Shown here: piece after piece, positions 35,192 to 44,808 of the stretch
How positions within the stretch are numbered: the first letter of the stretch is position 1
Layout of the letters: each line of letters opens with the position of its first letter
Translations under genes and position numbers: made by a program
Source: UBA668 sp043740085
Lineage (GTDB): Bacteria > Actinomycetota > Acidimicrobiia > Acidimicrobiales > Ilumatobacteraceae
NCBI GenBank assembly: GCA_043740085.1
Contig: JAYUCY010000094.1
Coordinates: 25,531-89,530 of the forward strand
Direction: 5' to 3'
DNA: 64,000 nt
The notes under the pieces: generated by a model
Told to the model about the DNA's origin: nothing
What the model saw: the letters and a program-made list of their open reading frames with translations, nothing else
Database searches by the model: none

Positions 35192-37594
35192 TCAGTCGGG
35201 GCGGGCAAGGAGGGCGGCAATGGTCATCGGCCGCCCCAGCAAGAAGCCCTGGGCATAGTCGCAGCCCAGTTGCGTCACGGCTGCCATCTCCTCTTCTGTC
35301 TCGACACCTTCGGCGCAGATCCGCATCGAGCCGGTGCGCGCGATCGCCACGCACATGGTGACGATGGCACGGTTGGCGACGTCGACTTGGAGGTTCGTGA
35401 TGAACGAGCGGTCGACCTTGACCTCGTCGAGGGGCAACTTCCGTAAGAAGGCGAGTGAGGACTGGCCGGTACCGAAGTCGTCGAGAGCGACCGACACGCC
35501 AAGCATCGAGATCTGCTCGAGACCGGCTTGAACGTCGGCGATGTTGCCGATGAGCCCACGTTCGGACAACTCGATCTGCAGCCACGAAGGGTCCGCACCG
35601 ACGCTGACGAGTTCGTCGGCGAGCTGCTCGAGGAAGTCGAGGTCGGTGATGAGCCGCACGGGGACGTTGACCGCTACCTTCGACCCCGGGAAGCGCGCGG
35701 CCACCGGCGCCCACTGGCTGAGCGCCTGGAGGATCGCCCACATGGTGAACGGTCGGCAGAGAACACTCGCTTCGACACCCTCGACGAACCCCTCCGGGCT
35801 CAGCCGGCCCCTGTCGGGATGCGTCCAGCGCACCAGCGCCTCGGCACCGACGAGTCGATGGGTGAGGACATCGAGCTTCGGTTGAAACTCGAAGAAGAGC
35901 TCGCCACTCGCCATAGCCTTCGCGAACTCGCCCAGCAGGGACGCCCGTTCGAGCTGCGCTGCGTCGAGTTCCGCGCGCCACTGTATGACGTTCGCTCCCG
36001 TCATGCTCGCAGACCACGCGGCGGTCTTGGACCGCCGGACGAGCGCTTCGGCGCCGACTTCGCGCAACGGACCGATGGTGCAGCCGATGGCAGGGCCGAG
36101 CAAGAGCGACATCGATTCGTAGACGAACGGCTTGGACAGCTCCGTCGCCATGTCATCGGCAATGCGCTGCACGTGTGCACCGGAGGCCACGTCCGGAACG
36201 AGGACGGCAAGCGCCGAGTCCTCCGGTTGCGTTGCGATGGCCCCGTGCTGTTCTGCAATCGCGGTCACGCGTGACGCGGCAGACAGCAGCGCTGCATCAC
36301 CGGCCGCGAACCCGAAGGTCGGCCGGATCGTGTCGAGCTCGGTGAGGCTGATCCAGATCAGCGCAAAGGAGCCGCCGGTCTGCTGAGTGCACTGCTGGAC
36401 GACGCTGAGCAAGCCGTCCAGATTGAGCATCCTCGACTGCCGCTGGTGCGTGGCGAACCACTCCAACTCAGCCGCGTGACGCGCGATGTCGGTGATGTCG
36501 GTGGCGACGCTGACGACCTCGTCGCCGATCTGAACCAGGCTGGTGCGCAACGTCTTACTATTGCCGGCCATTCCGTTCAGGGCCGTGGTGGTCGTCATCG
36601 GCCGCCCATCCAACAAGAACGCCTGTCGGGCGACCTCGACGAAATCAAGATCGGCGGGGACGTTCGACCCCAATGTTCCCACTGCGAGCTCGGTGCTGAG
36701 CGACGGGTTCGCGTAGCGCAGGACGAAGTCGATGATCTCACCGCTCGTGTTGCGGATCGGATCCCAGATGCCGACAGCTTCCGACAGTGCCTCGATCGTG
36801 CTGCGGAAACGCCCCTCGGCCGCGTACTTGCCGCGGGTCGATCGCATCTCCTCGGTCATATCGCGCACCACCTGCAGGATGAGCCCGCCCACTCGTGTGG
36901 CCTCCAGCTCCACGAACACGCCAGGCTGCTCTCCGGCAACGACGCCGAGTCGGTCGATGATCCGGACCGCGGGGGCGTCGGTCTCCCATGCTCTTCTGGC
37001 CGCGTCGAGCTCGTCACCTTGGCCGCTGGCACCCTCGAAGACGCCGACATTGCTGCCGCGGAACCCGTGCGCGGCTTGGTTGGCATACAGCACCCGAGTA
37101 CCGGTCATCTGCCGGCTCTCGTCGAACACGGGGGCGAGCAGCGTCACGCCCTCGCTGAGCGTGTCGAGGATCAGCCGTTGCTGCGACTCCGTGCGCTGCA
37201 GATCGTCGGCGACGGTGAAGTCGGTGGACGTCTGGAGAATCATCTCGGCGACGCGCCGGGTCCTGATCTCGAAGCGGGTCGAGCGCTCGACCCCGTCGAC
37301 AAAACCGTTGCGCTCGATGTAGTACGGCGTGCACTGCCCGTCGAGCCAGGCCACCTCGGCTTCGATGATGGCCAACTCGGGATCCTCGAAAACCCTACTG
37401 GCGAGCGCACCCTCGACAATGCCGTCGGTGAATGGCAGCGCTCGCGCTGCCGCGTTGCAGTAGACGATCTCCAGGTCGACGATGCGTTCGCCACACCAGA
37501 TTGGACGGTAGAGATAGATCGCCTGCTGCAGGTTGTCCACCGTGGCGCGGAAGAGCGCCTCGGCATCGGCCACCGAATCGCTGAGAGGCTGCAT
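35192..37594 (-). CDS. PAS-type sensor with degenerate GGDEF and EAL phosphodiesterase domain
   Basis: About 800 aa, cytosolic (no TM seen). The N-terminal ~380 residues contain two to three PAS-like segments (ALFRATVDNLQQAIYLYRP and GRFRSTIEALSEAVGIWDP). A GGDEF-like domain follows in which the active-site motif is lost (ATQPEDSALAVLVPD). The C-terminal EAL domain is intact in key positions: GAEALVRWTHP, IELSERGL, LDDFGTGQSSL, VKVDRSFI, AEGVETEE and YAQGFLLGRPM. It should hydrolyse c-di-GMP in response to a PAS ligand. ATG 37594 has AGAGAGG upstream. Confidence 0.88.
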   Translation of the reverse strand: MQPLSDSVADAEALFRATVDNLQQAIYLYRPIWCGERIVDLEIVYCNAAARALPFTDGIVEGALASRVFEDPELAIIEAEVAWLDGQCTPYYIERNGFVDGVERSTRFEIRTRRVAEMILQTSTDFTVADDLQRTESQQRLILDTLSEGVTLLAPVFDESRQMTGTRVLYANQAAHGFRGSNVGVFEGASGQGDELDAARRAWETDAPAVRIIDRLGVVAGEQPGVFVELEATRVGGLILQVVRDMTEEMRSTRGKYAAEGRFRSTIEALSEAVGIWDPIRNTSGEIIDFVLRYANPSLSTELAVGTLGSNVPADLDFVEVARQAFLLDGRPMTTTTALNGMAGNSKTLRTSLVQIGDEVVSVATDITDIARHAAELEWFATHQRQSRMLNLDGLLSVVQQCTQQTGGSFALIWISLTELDTIRPTFGFAAGDAALLSAASRVTAIAEQHGAIATQPEDSALAVLVPDVASGAHVQRIADDMATELSKPFVYESMSLLLGPAIGCTIGPLREVGAEALVRRSKTAAWSASMTGANVIQWRAELDAAQLERASLLGEFAKAMASGELFFEFQPKLDVLTHRLVGAEALVRWTHPDRGRLSPEGFVEGVEASVLCRPFTMWAILQALSQWAPVAARFPGSKVAVNVPVRLITDLDFLEQLADELVSVGADPSWLQIELSERGLIGNIADVQAGLEQISMLGVSVALDDFGTGQSSLAFLRKLPLDEVKVDRSFITNLQVDVANRAIVTMCVAIARTGSMRICAEGVETEEEMAAVTQLGCDYAQGFLLGRPMTIAALLARPD

Positions 37595-37751
37595 AGCGAC
37601 CTCTCTGCCGTGCTCGATCAATGCATCTCCCGCAGACTCATCTTGTCGTTCGATACTGTCACGTGCGGGCCAGCTTTCCTGTCATCTCGCGATGAGAAAT
37701 TGAACACTGCCCAGCGACACCCGGTCCGTTTCGACGTCCTTGCACTCCTCG

Positions 37752-39566
37752 TCAATTGACGACGGTGGGTGACGTCGTGAGAAGACGACCCAACAGCGGG
37801 TTGTCAATGTCTTCGGCGAGCATCGACGCGGCAGCGCCGTCGCCCTGGTGACCGAACGCGGCACTGTGCAGCAGCGAGCGAACGATCAGCTCCCTCATAC
37901 CGGTGCGCGAGGCCAGCTCGCGCATCGTGTCGACCCACCGCTTCGTCGCAGGGTGTTCATGTCGCCGGCCGAGCTCGCACTGCGCGTCGAGGATGTAACC
38001 ATCGAGCCACACGTACGGGTCGGCGAGACGATTGCAACGCACTCGAGCGTCAGCGAGGATCTCGAAGGCGCTGTCGGTCTCGCCATTCTTCTCAGCGAGG
38101 AGCGCGAGACCTCGCGCTGCCATGCCCTCCCAACACGGATCGCCGAGGTGGCACGCCCTGGCGAACGCCTGCTGCAGCAACTCTGCTGCTCCCGACACGT
38201 CGGCTCGGGCCAGCTGGACCTCGCCGCGCAGCGCTTGTGGCCATGGAAGGAAGGCAAGCCAATGATCTCCCTCGGCGAGCTCGATGGACAGGTCGAGTTC
38301 GTCCGCGGCCGAGTCCAAGTCCGAACGCAGCAGATGGACGCGGCCGAGCATCGAGCGAGCGTACGCCTCACGCCGACGGTCGCCGGCCGCGCGGGAGAGC
38401 CCAATGGCGTCTTCGAGCAGGGATGTCGCCCGGACGTAGTCGGCGCGATCGCTCTCCACCGAACCGAGGTAGATCGTCAACTTCGCCGTGATCACCGGCG
38501 AGCCAGCGGCGAACTCGAGTCCCTCGGTGAGCCACCGCACGGCTCGGTTGTAGCGTGCTCGGAGGAAGTCGACGTAGCCGATCTCGGCGCGTGCTCGGGA
38601 TACCGTCTCGTGGTCATGGTTGGCCAGCGCGATCGCGTCAGCCTCGTGCAGTGTGGCCAAACCTTCCTCGTCCAGCCCTCTGAGCGAGTGGATCAATGCC
38701 TCGGCCAGTACGAGTCGAGAACTCGTTCGCAGCCACGCGGCATCTGCACGGTCGGCCATTCGAACGGCGATGCGCAACGAATGAACCCCGGCTTCGACGG
38801 CACCGGCGGAAACGGCCGCCGAGCCCGCCTCCACCATTGCATGAATCGAAACGACGTCGACGGCTCCTTCGCGCGTCAACCGCGTCTCGCGCATCGCGGC
38901 CTCGACCGCAGGACCGGGTGCGATTCCGAACTGTGTCGTGAGCAGCGCGCGACAGGCTGCGAACTGTCGCTCCGCAGCGACATCGTCGCCAGCGAGCCGG
39001 TACAGGCGAATCAGTAGCGCTTGGTGGTTCTCGTCGAGCGGACTCATCGCGGTGGCGCGCACTGCGTAGCCGATCGCCGTGTACAGCGCCCCTTGCGACA
39101 GCGATCCGAGTGCTGCCTCGTGCAGGATCGCTTCCGACGCGGCCGCAACATGGCGCTGCTGAGATAACAGCCACGACTCGAACGCCGCGGCATCTCGAAC
39201 GGTCAAGCCTTCCAGCAGCTCAGTACCGAGTCCTGGAAGGTCAACGGCTGTGATCCATGATCCGCTGGTCACCTGCGAGACATCGACGATGGTGCCCGGT
39301 GGAAGACGCAAGACGACGGGGTCGCCGTCGATCGAGCCCTCTCCGCCGAGGCCCCGGCGAATCTCGGACAGGTTCCACCGCAGGGCGCGGAGGGGATCGT
39401 CGGCCTCGGCGAAGAGCAGCGCTGCCAGTTGACTCCGCGTTGGCGAGCGCTCGCTCAAGATCAGATACGCGAGCACGGCCCAGCTCTTGCGGCTCCGGAA
39501 CTGGTACGCCTCACCGGAATCGCGCTCGAGGCTCGGGCGGCCTAGAAGATGGATGACGAGGCTCAT
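37752..39566 (-). CDS. BTAD/SARP-type regulator with TPR-like C-terminus
   Basis: A 604-aa protein. The first ~95 residues form an OmpR-like winged-helix domain (HLLGRPSLERDSGEAYQF, then RSRKSWAVLAYLILSER). A bacterial transcriptional activation domain follows (residues ~100-235, with SPLDENHQALLIRLYRLAGD and FGIAPGPAVEAAM). The rest is helical TPR-like repeats without an NB-ARC ATPase. SARP/BTAD proteins activate nearby genes. It is divergent from nothing obvious and lies 158 bp downstream of the EAL gene's start; a link with c-di-GMP signalling is only suggested by position. Confidence 0.82.
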   Translation of the reverse strand: MSLVIHLLGRPSLERDSGEAYQFRSRKSWAVLAYLILSERSPTRSQLAALLFAEADDPLRALRWNLSEIRRGLGGEGSIDGDPVVLRLPPGTIVDVSQVTSGSWITAVDLPGLGTELLEGLTVRDAAAFESWLLSQQRHVAAASEAILHEAALGSLSQGALYTAIGYAVRATAMSPLDENHQALLIRLYRLAGDDVAAERQFAACRALLTTQFGIAPGPAVEAAMRETRLTREGAVDVVSIHAMVEAGSAAVSAGAVEAGVHSLRIAVRMADRADAAWLRTSSRLVLAEALIHSLRGLDEEGLATLHEADAIALANHDHETVSRARAEIGYVDFLRARYNRAVRWLTEGLEFAAGSPVITAKLTIYLGSVESDRADYVRATSLLEDAIGLSRAAGDRRREAYARSMLGRVHLLRSDLDSAADELDLSIELAEGDHWLAFLPWPQALRGEVQLARADVSGAAELLQQAFARACHLGDPCWEGMAARGLALLAEKNGETDSAFEILADARVRCNRLADPYVWLDGYILDAQCELGRRHEHPATKRWVDTMRELASRTGMRELIVRSLLHSAAFGHQGDGAAASMLAEDIDNPLLGRLLTTSPTVVN

Positions 39567-39707
39567 GAGTCCTGAAATGGTCCCACGAGCCTCGCCGGTG
39601 GTGCAATAGCCCTCACCACAAGTAGGCGCCTCAGGCCAGATGATCTGGATCGCAGAGGATGGTGAAGGGCCGTTCGTGGGTGGCTCGGTAGTCAGCCTCG
39701 GCGGCCC

Positions 39708-39959
39708 TCAGGAGTGCTCGCTGACGAGATAGATCTCGTCAGCGACAAGGCCGTGAGCCTCGCGGTGAACTGTGTTGGCGGCCTCCGCATTCGGCGCCTC
39801 GACGAGGCAGAAGATCTTGCCCGCCTGCTCGTCGACCCAGTAGCGGAGGTAGTTGACCCCGTGCGCACCCTGGGCGGCAAGGTCTGCCTGATGGGCGGCA
39901 GCCACATCGGCCGCCGGTACCCCTCCGTCGATGTTGTGAACGTCCATGAAAAGTGGCAT
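39708..39959 (-). CDS. Small DUF4242/SCO4226-like protein
   Basis: An 83-aa protein with a ferredoxin-like fold of the DUF4242 type (PLFMDVHNIDGGVPAADVAAAH, then YLRYWVDEQAGKIFCLVEAP). A relative in Streptomyces binds nickel. AGGAAGGG lies before ATG 39959. A second member is at 52426-52689, also next to a large regulator. In actinobacteria such genes are often found beside BTAD/LuxR-type ATPase regulators. The cellular role is unknown. Confidence 0.78.
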   Translation of the reverse strand: MPLFMDVHNIDGGVPAADVAAAHQADLAAQGAHGVNYLRYWVDEQAGKIFCLVEAPNAEAANTVHREAHGLVADEIYLVSEHS

Positions 39960-40115
39960 GTCGTTGCCCTTCCTATTCGGAACCCGACGCTTGTTCGTCG
40001 TGTTGTGAGATCTCATCGAACACCACCCGCGTTTGACGCGGCGTTTGACCGACACGGTTCGCTGCACACGCCGATGTCGAATCGGCCGCATGACCACGCC
40101 GCGGAGAGTGGATCA

Positions 40116-40505
40116 TTACGGCGACGGCATCCGGCCTACGAGTGGTAGCCGAGCTGCGTCCCAGGCGACGAGGCCGCCCTGCAGATGGGCGACATTGGCG
40201 TAGCCGAGCGTGCGGAGCGAGGCGCCGGCCAGCGCTGAGCGGGCGCCGTCGGTGCAGTAGAGCAGTATGCGGGCGTCCGGTCGAAGACGAGGGTCGTGCC
40301 CGGCGTGGGTGGGATCGGCGCGGAACTCGAGCCGGCCGCGAGGCACGTGGATGGCATGGGCGATGCTGCCGGACGCAACCCGTTCGTCGGCTTCGCGTAC
40401 GTCGATGACGACCGTGCTCGGGTTGTCTGCCTCGGAGGCGAACTGCTCGGCACTGAGTGTGGTGACTGTTCGATCGGCCTCCTCGACAAGGGTGGCGGCG
40501 CTCAT
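40116..40505 (-). CDS. Rhodanese-like sulfurtransferase domain protein
   Basis: A 129-aa single-domain rhodanese. VVIDVREADERVASGSIAHA is the N-terminal CH2A-like signature. The active-site loop is LLYCTDGARSALA with the catalytic Cys near residue 84, and the C-terminal signature is YANVAHLQGGLVAWDAA. It transfers sulfane sulfur from a carrier. It overlaps the globin gene by 4 bp, so the two are translated together. This suggests a redox, NO or sulfide-linked function for the pair. Confidence 0.9.
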   Translation of the reverse strand: MSAATLVEEADRTVTTLSAEQFASEADNPSTVVIDVREADERVASGSIAHAIHVPRGRLEFRADPTHAGHDPRLRPDARILLYCTDGARSALAGASLRTLGYANVAHLQGGLVAWDAARLPLVGRMPSP

Positions 40506-40900
40506 TTCGCGATGATCTCTGACTTCATGCCGTACGCGACGTACAGCAGTTCGGCCTGTTCCTGCTGGCCGATGTTGTGTTGTTGCAACGCGGCGAGGAT
40601 GTCGTCGAGCACGGCGACGTACTCGGCTTCGGTGATGCCCATGCCGGCATGCGCCTCGGGCATGGACAGGCCGTCGTATGTGGCGAGACCGCTGAGACCG
40701 GTGGCGAAGAACTCGATGGCGAGCCGGATCAACTCATCCGGCGACTTCTTCGCGGCGCGGAAGCGCTCGCCGCAGACCGGGTTCTCCAGGTGCAGTCGGA
40801 GGACGTCGGGCACGATCTTCTCCAGTCCGGCGCGACCGCCGATCCGTTCGAACAGGCTGGCTGCTCCAGTATTTACGTTGGCTACTTCGGTTGTGGTCAT
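40502..40900 (-). CDS. Truncated hemoglobin-like globin (group I-like)
   Basis: A 132-aa globin. SLFERIGGRAGLEKIVPDVLRLHLENP is the N-terminal A/B/C helix region with the usual F-x-x-x-G-G. EAHAGMGITEAEYVAVLDDI holds the proximal His (HAGMGI) and the following helix. Truncated hemoglobins bind O2, NO or CO at haem. Translational coupling with the rhodanese suggests joint handling of reactive nitrogen or sulfur species. The divergent 224-bp space to the large BTAD-ATPase at 41125 may hold its promoter. Confidence 0.86.
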   Translation of the reverse strand: MTTTEVANVNTGAASLFERIGGRAGLEKIVPDVLRLHLENPVCGERFRAAKKSPDELIRLAIEFFATGLSGLATYDGLSMPEAHAGMGITEAEYVAVLDDILAALQQHNIGQQEQAELLYVAYGMKSEIIAK

Positions 40901-41124
40901 GGACGCTCCTCATGTCGTAGGCGCACGACGCGACGCCGGTAGTTGTGATGATGCACTTGTCCGCGTTCCCGAGACGTTCCCGGCTCGCCGGTGTGACAGC
41001 AGCGTGGGTCGCCGACGGACGTACGTTGATGCCACAGCCGGAGGTTGGATGAGCGCCTCGGTTGCGGCAGGCTGGGGCGCAGAGACGAGCTTCGCCGGGT
41101 GAGTAGGGGCAGGTGCAGAGGCAG

Positions 41125-44100
41125 ATGACGGCTAGGAACGTGCGCATCCGGCTCCTCGGTGGGTTCGAGGTAACAGTGGATGACGGGGCAGCAGTGACGC
41201 GGTTCCCGACCCGTCGGTCGGCTGAGCTGGTGCAACTGCTCGCGCTGGCGCCCGGTCGCCGGCTGGCGCGTGATCAGGCGATCGACGCGCTCTGGCCGCA
41301 GCTCGACGCGTTGGCGGGCGGCTCGAACCTGCGCAAGGCTGCGCACCACGCCCGCCAGGCGCTCGTCCACCCGCACGCTGTCACCCTGCACCAGCAGCAC
41401 GTGGAGCTGTTCCCCGGCGACGACGTCACTACCGATGTCGACGAGTTCCTCAACGCTGCCGACGCGGCACTCGCCGCCGGCGATGCGGACGAGGCACGTG
41501 TGGCAGCGCGTCGCTACACGGGTGAGCTGCTGCCCGGCGCACGATACGAATCGTGGGCGGACGATCCGCGACGTGTCATCGCGGCTCGCTACCTCGACCT
41601 GCTGCGCGTCGCTGGTCAGTGGGACCGCGTGCTCGAGTTCGATCCGCTGGACGAGACAGCGGCTCGTGAGGTCATGCGTTCGGCACTCGACGAGGGGCGG
41701 CGCCACCGCTCGATCGAGGTGTACGGACGACTGCGTGCTGCACTTTCGATCGAGCTTGGGGTGCTGCCGCAACCGGCGACGGAGGAGCTGTACGCCAGCG
41801 CTCTCGACGGTCTCGTCCCCGCCGTGCCGCTGTTCGTCGGTCGCGAGCAAGAGTTGGCCGCCGTCGATGCGTTGGTGCGGCGGCCGCGTGAGAGCTCGCT
41901 GGTGCTGGTCCGCGGCCCGGCCGGTATCGGCAAGTCGTCGTTCGTCGGTGCCCTGGTCGGTCGCGTACGAGCTGGTGGGGGTGCCGTCGCTCTCGTGCTC
42001 GCGGATGAGCCCGACGATGCGTTCGTCACCCTGGCAGCGGTGGTTGAAGAGCTGCTACTCCGTGTGCCGTCGGCCGGGGAGCGGTTGACCGACCGCACAC
42101 GTGCTGTTCTCGGGCGGTTGACACCTGTGGTCCGGTCGCCCGACTCGGCGGACGCGTCGTTCACCCGTCATCAGATGTTGGGGGCCGTGCAACGTCTGTT
42201 GGAGGTCTCAGGCGAGCGTGTCGTGATCGTGGTCGACGATGCGCATCGAGCGGACGACAGCTCGCTGTGGGTGTTGGGGCAGCTGACCGAGAGTTTCGAG
42301 GGAGGACCCGTCGTCGTGTTCTCGTTCCGCGCCGAGGCCGCAGGTCCAGGTGTGCAGCATGCGATCGCTCGAGCGGCACGGCATAGCGCGCCCACGATCC
42401 TCGACCTCGGGCCGTTGGACCGTGATGGGCTCCGGTCGCTGGCGGTCTCGGTCGGAGCGCCGGCCGATGACGATGCCATTGCTGCGCTTGCCACCGCATC
42501 GGAGGGCAACGCGTTCTTGGCAGTGGAGCTATGCCGGTCGGGTCACATCGGGGGTGAGCTACGAACGTCTCTCGCCGATGCGATCGGTCGCCGCTTCCTC
42601 GACTTCGACGACGACGTCGTCGCCTGGCTCCGACGACTCGCCCTGATCGCGAGCCCGCTCGACCTCCCATCGGTCGTCGCCATCACGGGCTGCAGCGACG
42701 ACGAACTGACACGCCTGCTCGACGCGGCACTGGCCGCTGGCGTTCTTTCGGTGCACCAGGGTCAGTATCGCTTCGGTCACGAGCTCGTGCGGCGCACGCT
42801 GTCGGATCAGCTGCCGCCGCACCATGCCGTCGCTGTGCACCGTGACGCTGCGCGCCGGCTCGCCGAGATCGGCGCCCGTCCAGGCGCCGTGGCCCACCAC
42901 TGGCTGGAGGGTGGTCGACCGGATCGTGCGGTGGAGTGGTTGCTGCGCGCTGCCGTCGACGCGATTGGTCTTGGTGGCTACCCGGCCGCCGTAGTGCATC
43001 TCGACCGCATCATCGAGCACGATCCGGGCCATGCCGAGGCGCTGCGGAAGCGGGCTGCCGCGCTCGACGCGATGGGTGACCCGCGCGTCATCGCCGCTTA
43101 CGACGATGCCGCGCGCGTCGCATCCAGGGAGGAAGTTCACGAACTGCGGCCCCTTCAGGCGCTCGCGATGGTGAAGCTCGGCGACCCCGCAGGGGGAATG
43201 CGCGTCGTGAATGGTGCCGAACCGAAGCGGCTCGAGTCACAACTGGCCAAGGCGTTGGCGTATTGCGGGGCCGGGCTGATGGGCCACGCCGACCCGGCCG
43301 TCGGCGCGCGGTTGGCGGCCGAGGGTCGCCAGCTCGCGCTGCGCGCCGGCGACCCGGCAGCGATCGTCGTCGCATCGTGGGCGCAGGCCGGTGCCGCCCA
43401 CGCCCAAGGAGAGCTGCGCACCAGCCTTCGCACCGACCTGCACGACACCCGATCGCTGCCCCGGTTGGCGGTGTCAGTGTTCGACGGACAGTTGTGCATC
43501 ACCCAACGACTGCTCTACGGCTCACGGCCCTACGACGACGTGATCCGTTGGGCCGACGCGTTCGCCAAGGAGGCCGAGCGGCTCGGAGCGGCTCGCGGCC
43601 AGGCGTTCGCCACGACGTTGCGCGGTGAAGCCGAACTCCTGTCCGGCCGTCTCGACGACGCCGACCGCGACCTGCGACGCGGTCAGGAGATGCACCACGA
43701 CATGGGTGCCGCTACAGGTGAGGCGTTCTCGTTGCAGCGCCTCGCTGAGCTTGCCGGTGCACGCGGCGATCTGGGCGCCGCCAGTCGTCTGTTGGACGAG
43801 TCGTTGGCCGTCGCGCGTGAGAGTGACGTGGGCTTCCACCTCCTCGACCGCATCTACGGTGCGCGCATCGCCCTGGCTGTGGACCCCGCCGCCGCGTTGG
43901 CCGCGGTCGACGAGGCAGAGGCGCTCGTGAGCGGTCCGCTCGAGACGTGTCCCGGTTGCCGGATCACCCTCGCAGTACCAGCCGCGATCGCGCTGGCGAA
44001 GGCCGGCCAACTCGATCGACTCGCGGCGTACGAGGCGTCGTGCGCGTGGCTCGCCGACGTGGTCATGCAGCTCCCCGCCTGGTACGCAGCGCTCGACGAG

Positions 44101-44277
44101 GTGCGCGGCCACCGCTGCGACGCCGAGGGCGACCTGCTCGCGGCCCGTTCCCACTTCGGAGAGGCGTTGCGCGGCTTTCGAGAAGCAGGCCAGCCGCGCG
44201 ACGTCGCTCGTTGCGAGGCCAACCTGTCCAACCTGGAGACGTCGCGGCGACCCGACCGCCGGACCATTTCCTCTTGA
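41125..44277 (+). CDS. BTAD-AAA ATPase regulator (SARP/AfsR-like, no C-terminal LuxR HTH)
   Basis: A 1050-aa signal-transducing regulator. The N-terminal winged helix (RIRLLGGFEVTVDDGAAVTR) and BTAD extend to about residue 235. An AAA/STAND ATPase follows, with Walker A VRGPAGIGKSSF near 270 and Walker B RVVIVVDDAH near 368. The C-terminal ~450 residues are TPR-like helices. Unlike LuxR-type relatives, no helix-turn-helix ends the protein. ATG 41125 is preferred; GTG 41113 is possible. It is divergent from the globin-rhodanese operon, which is the nearest likely target. Confidence 0.85.
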   Translation: MTARNVRIRLLGGFEVTVDDGAAVTRFPTRRSAELVQLLALAPGRRLARDQAIDALWPQLDALAGGSNLRKAAHHARQALVHPHAVTLHQQHVELFPGDDVTTDVDEFLNAADAALAAGDADEARVAARRYTGELLPGARYESWADDPRRVIAARYLDLLRVAGQWDRVLEFDPLDETAAREVMRSALDEGRRHRSIEVYGRLRAALSIELGVLPQPATEELYASALDGLVPAVPLFVGREQELAAVDALVRRPRESSLVLVRGPAGIGKSSFVGALVGRVRAGGGAVALVLADEPDDAFVTLAAVVEELLLRVPSAGERLTDRTRAVLGRLTPVVRSPDSADASFTRHQMLGAVQRLLEVSGERVVIVVDDAHRADDSSLWVLGQLTESFEGGPVVVFSFRAEAAGPGVQHAIARAARHSAPTILDLGPLDRDGLRSLAVSVGAPADDDAIAALATASEGNAFLAVELCRSGHIGGELRTSLADAIGRRFLDFDDDVVAWLRRLALIASPLDLPSVVAITGCSDDELTRLLDAALAAGVLSVHQGQYRFGHELVRRTLSDQLPPHHAVAVHRDAARRLAEIGARPGAVAHHWLEGGRPDRAVEWLLRAAVDAIGLGGYPAAVVHLDRIIEHDPGHAEALRKRAAALDAMGDPRVIAAYDDAARVASREEVHELRPLQALAMVKLGDPAGGMRVVNGAEPKRLESQLAKALAYCGAGLMGHADPAVGARLAAEGRQLALRAGDPAAIVVASWAQAGAAHAQGELRTSLRTDLHDTRSLPRLAVSVFDGQLCITQRLLYGSRPYDDVIRWADAFAKEAERLGAARGQAFATTLRGEAELLSGRLDDADRDLRRGQEMHHDMGAATGEAFSLQRLAELAGARGDLGAASRLLDESLAVARESDVGFHLLDRIYGARIALAVDPAAALAAVDEAEALVSGPLETCPGCRITLAVPAAIALAKAGQLDRLAAYEASCAWLADVVMQLPAWYAALDEVRGHRCDAEGDLLAARSHFGEALRGFREAGQPRDVARCEANLSNLETSRRPDRRTISS

Positions 44278-44361
44278 TGACACTGATCTCACGGACGGCA
44301 CCCCCACCGCGATCGTCGACCCCGCGCGATCCGTCCTCCAAGCCGCAACACCTTGAGTTGG

Positions 44362-44700
44362 TCAGGTGAAAGCGAGTGCTCGTGCGAGAACCTCGTCGTC
44401 GAACGCCTCAGGCGACGCCGCCTCGGGCCCATCAGGGCGCTGGTTCGGAGCGACCGTATGGGGGGGTCGGTGGCCATCCGCTGCCTGAAGGCTCGGCGAC
44501 GCTCTCGGCCAACGGGGGTGTAGTTGCAGTGGAGCTCGGTCGCCGATTCCCCATGGCTGCACGTACTCACCACGCACCTTGTCGCGATACTCAATGACTC
44601 GCTCAAGCACGAGCACGTCGATCCCCCTGGCGGCAATCACGCTCGCCAACGCTGCCCCAGCGATCCCACCCCCAACGACGACAACGTCGCAGCGTTCCCT
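44362..44700 (-). pseudogene. FAD-dependent monooxygenase remnant
   Basis: The minus strand gives CDVVVVGGGIAGAALASVIA, then ARGIDVLVLERVIEYRDKV and RGEYVQPWG. This is the FAD-binding N-terminus (G-x-G-x-x-G) of PHBH-type monooxygenases. After WGI the frame shifts and similarity ends. The last codons (EAFDDEVLARALAF) are also missing a domain context. It is a decayed gene at the tail of the methyltransferase operon. No other gene is seen in 44278-44808. Confidence 0.7.
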
Positions 44701-44808
44701 CCCACACCCGGTGACCGTGGAAACCTGACAGTCCCAAGAATGCAGATCCGTTGCTGGCGATCTGTGCGTTGGTCGGTCCGTGCTGACGTACGTGCGGGTG
44801 GGCTCGTG

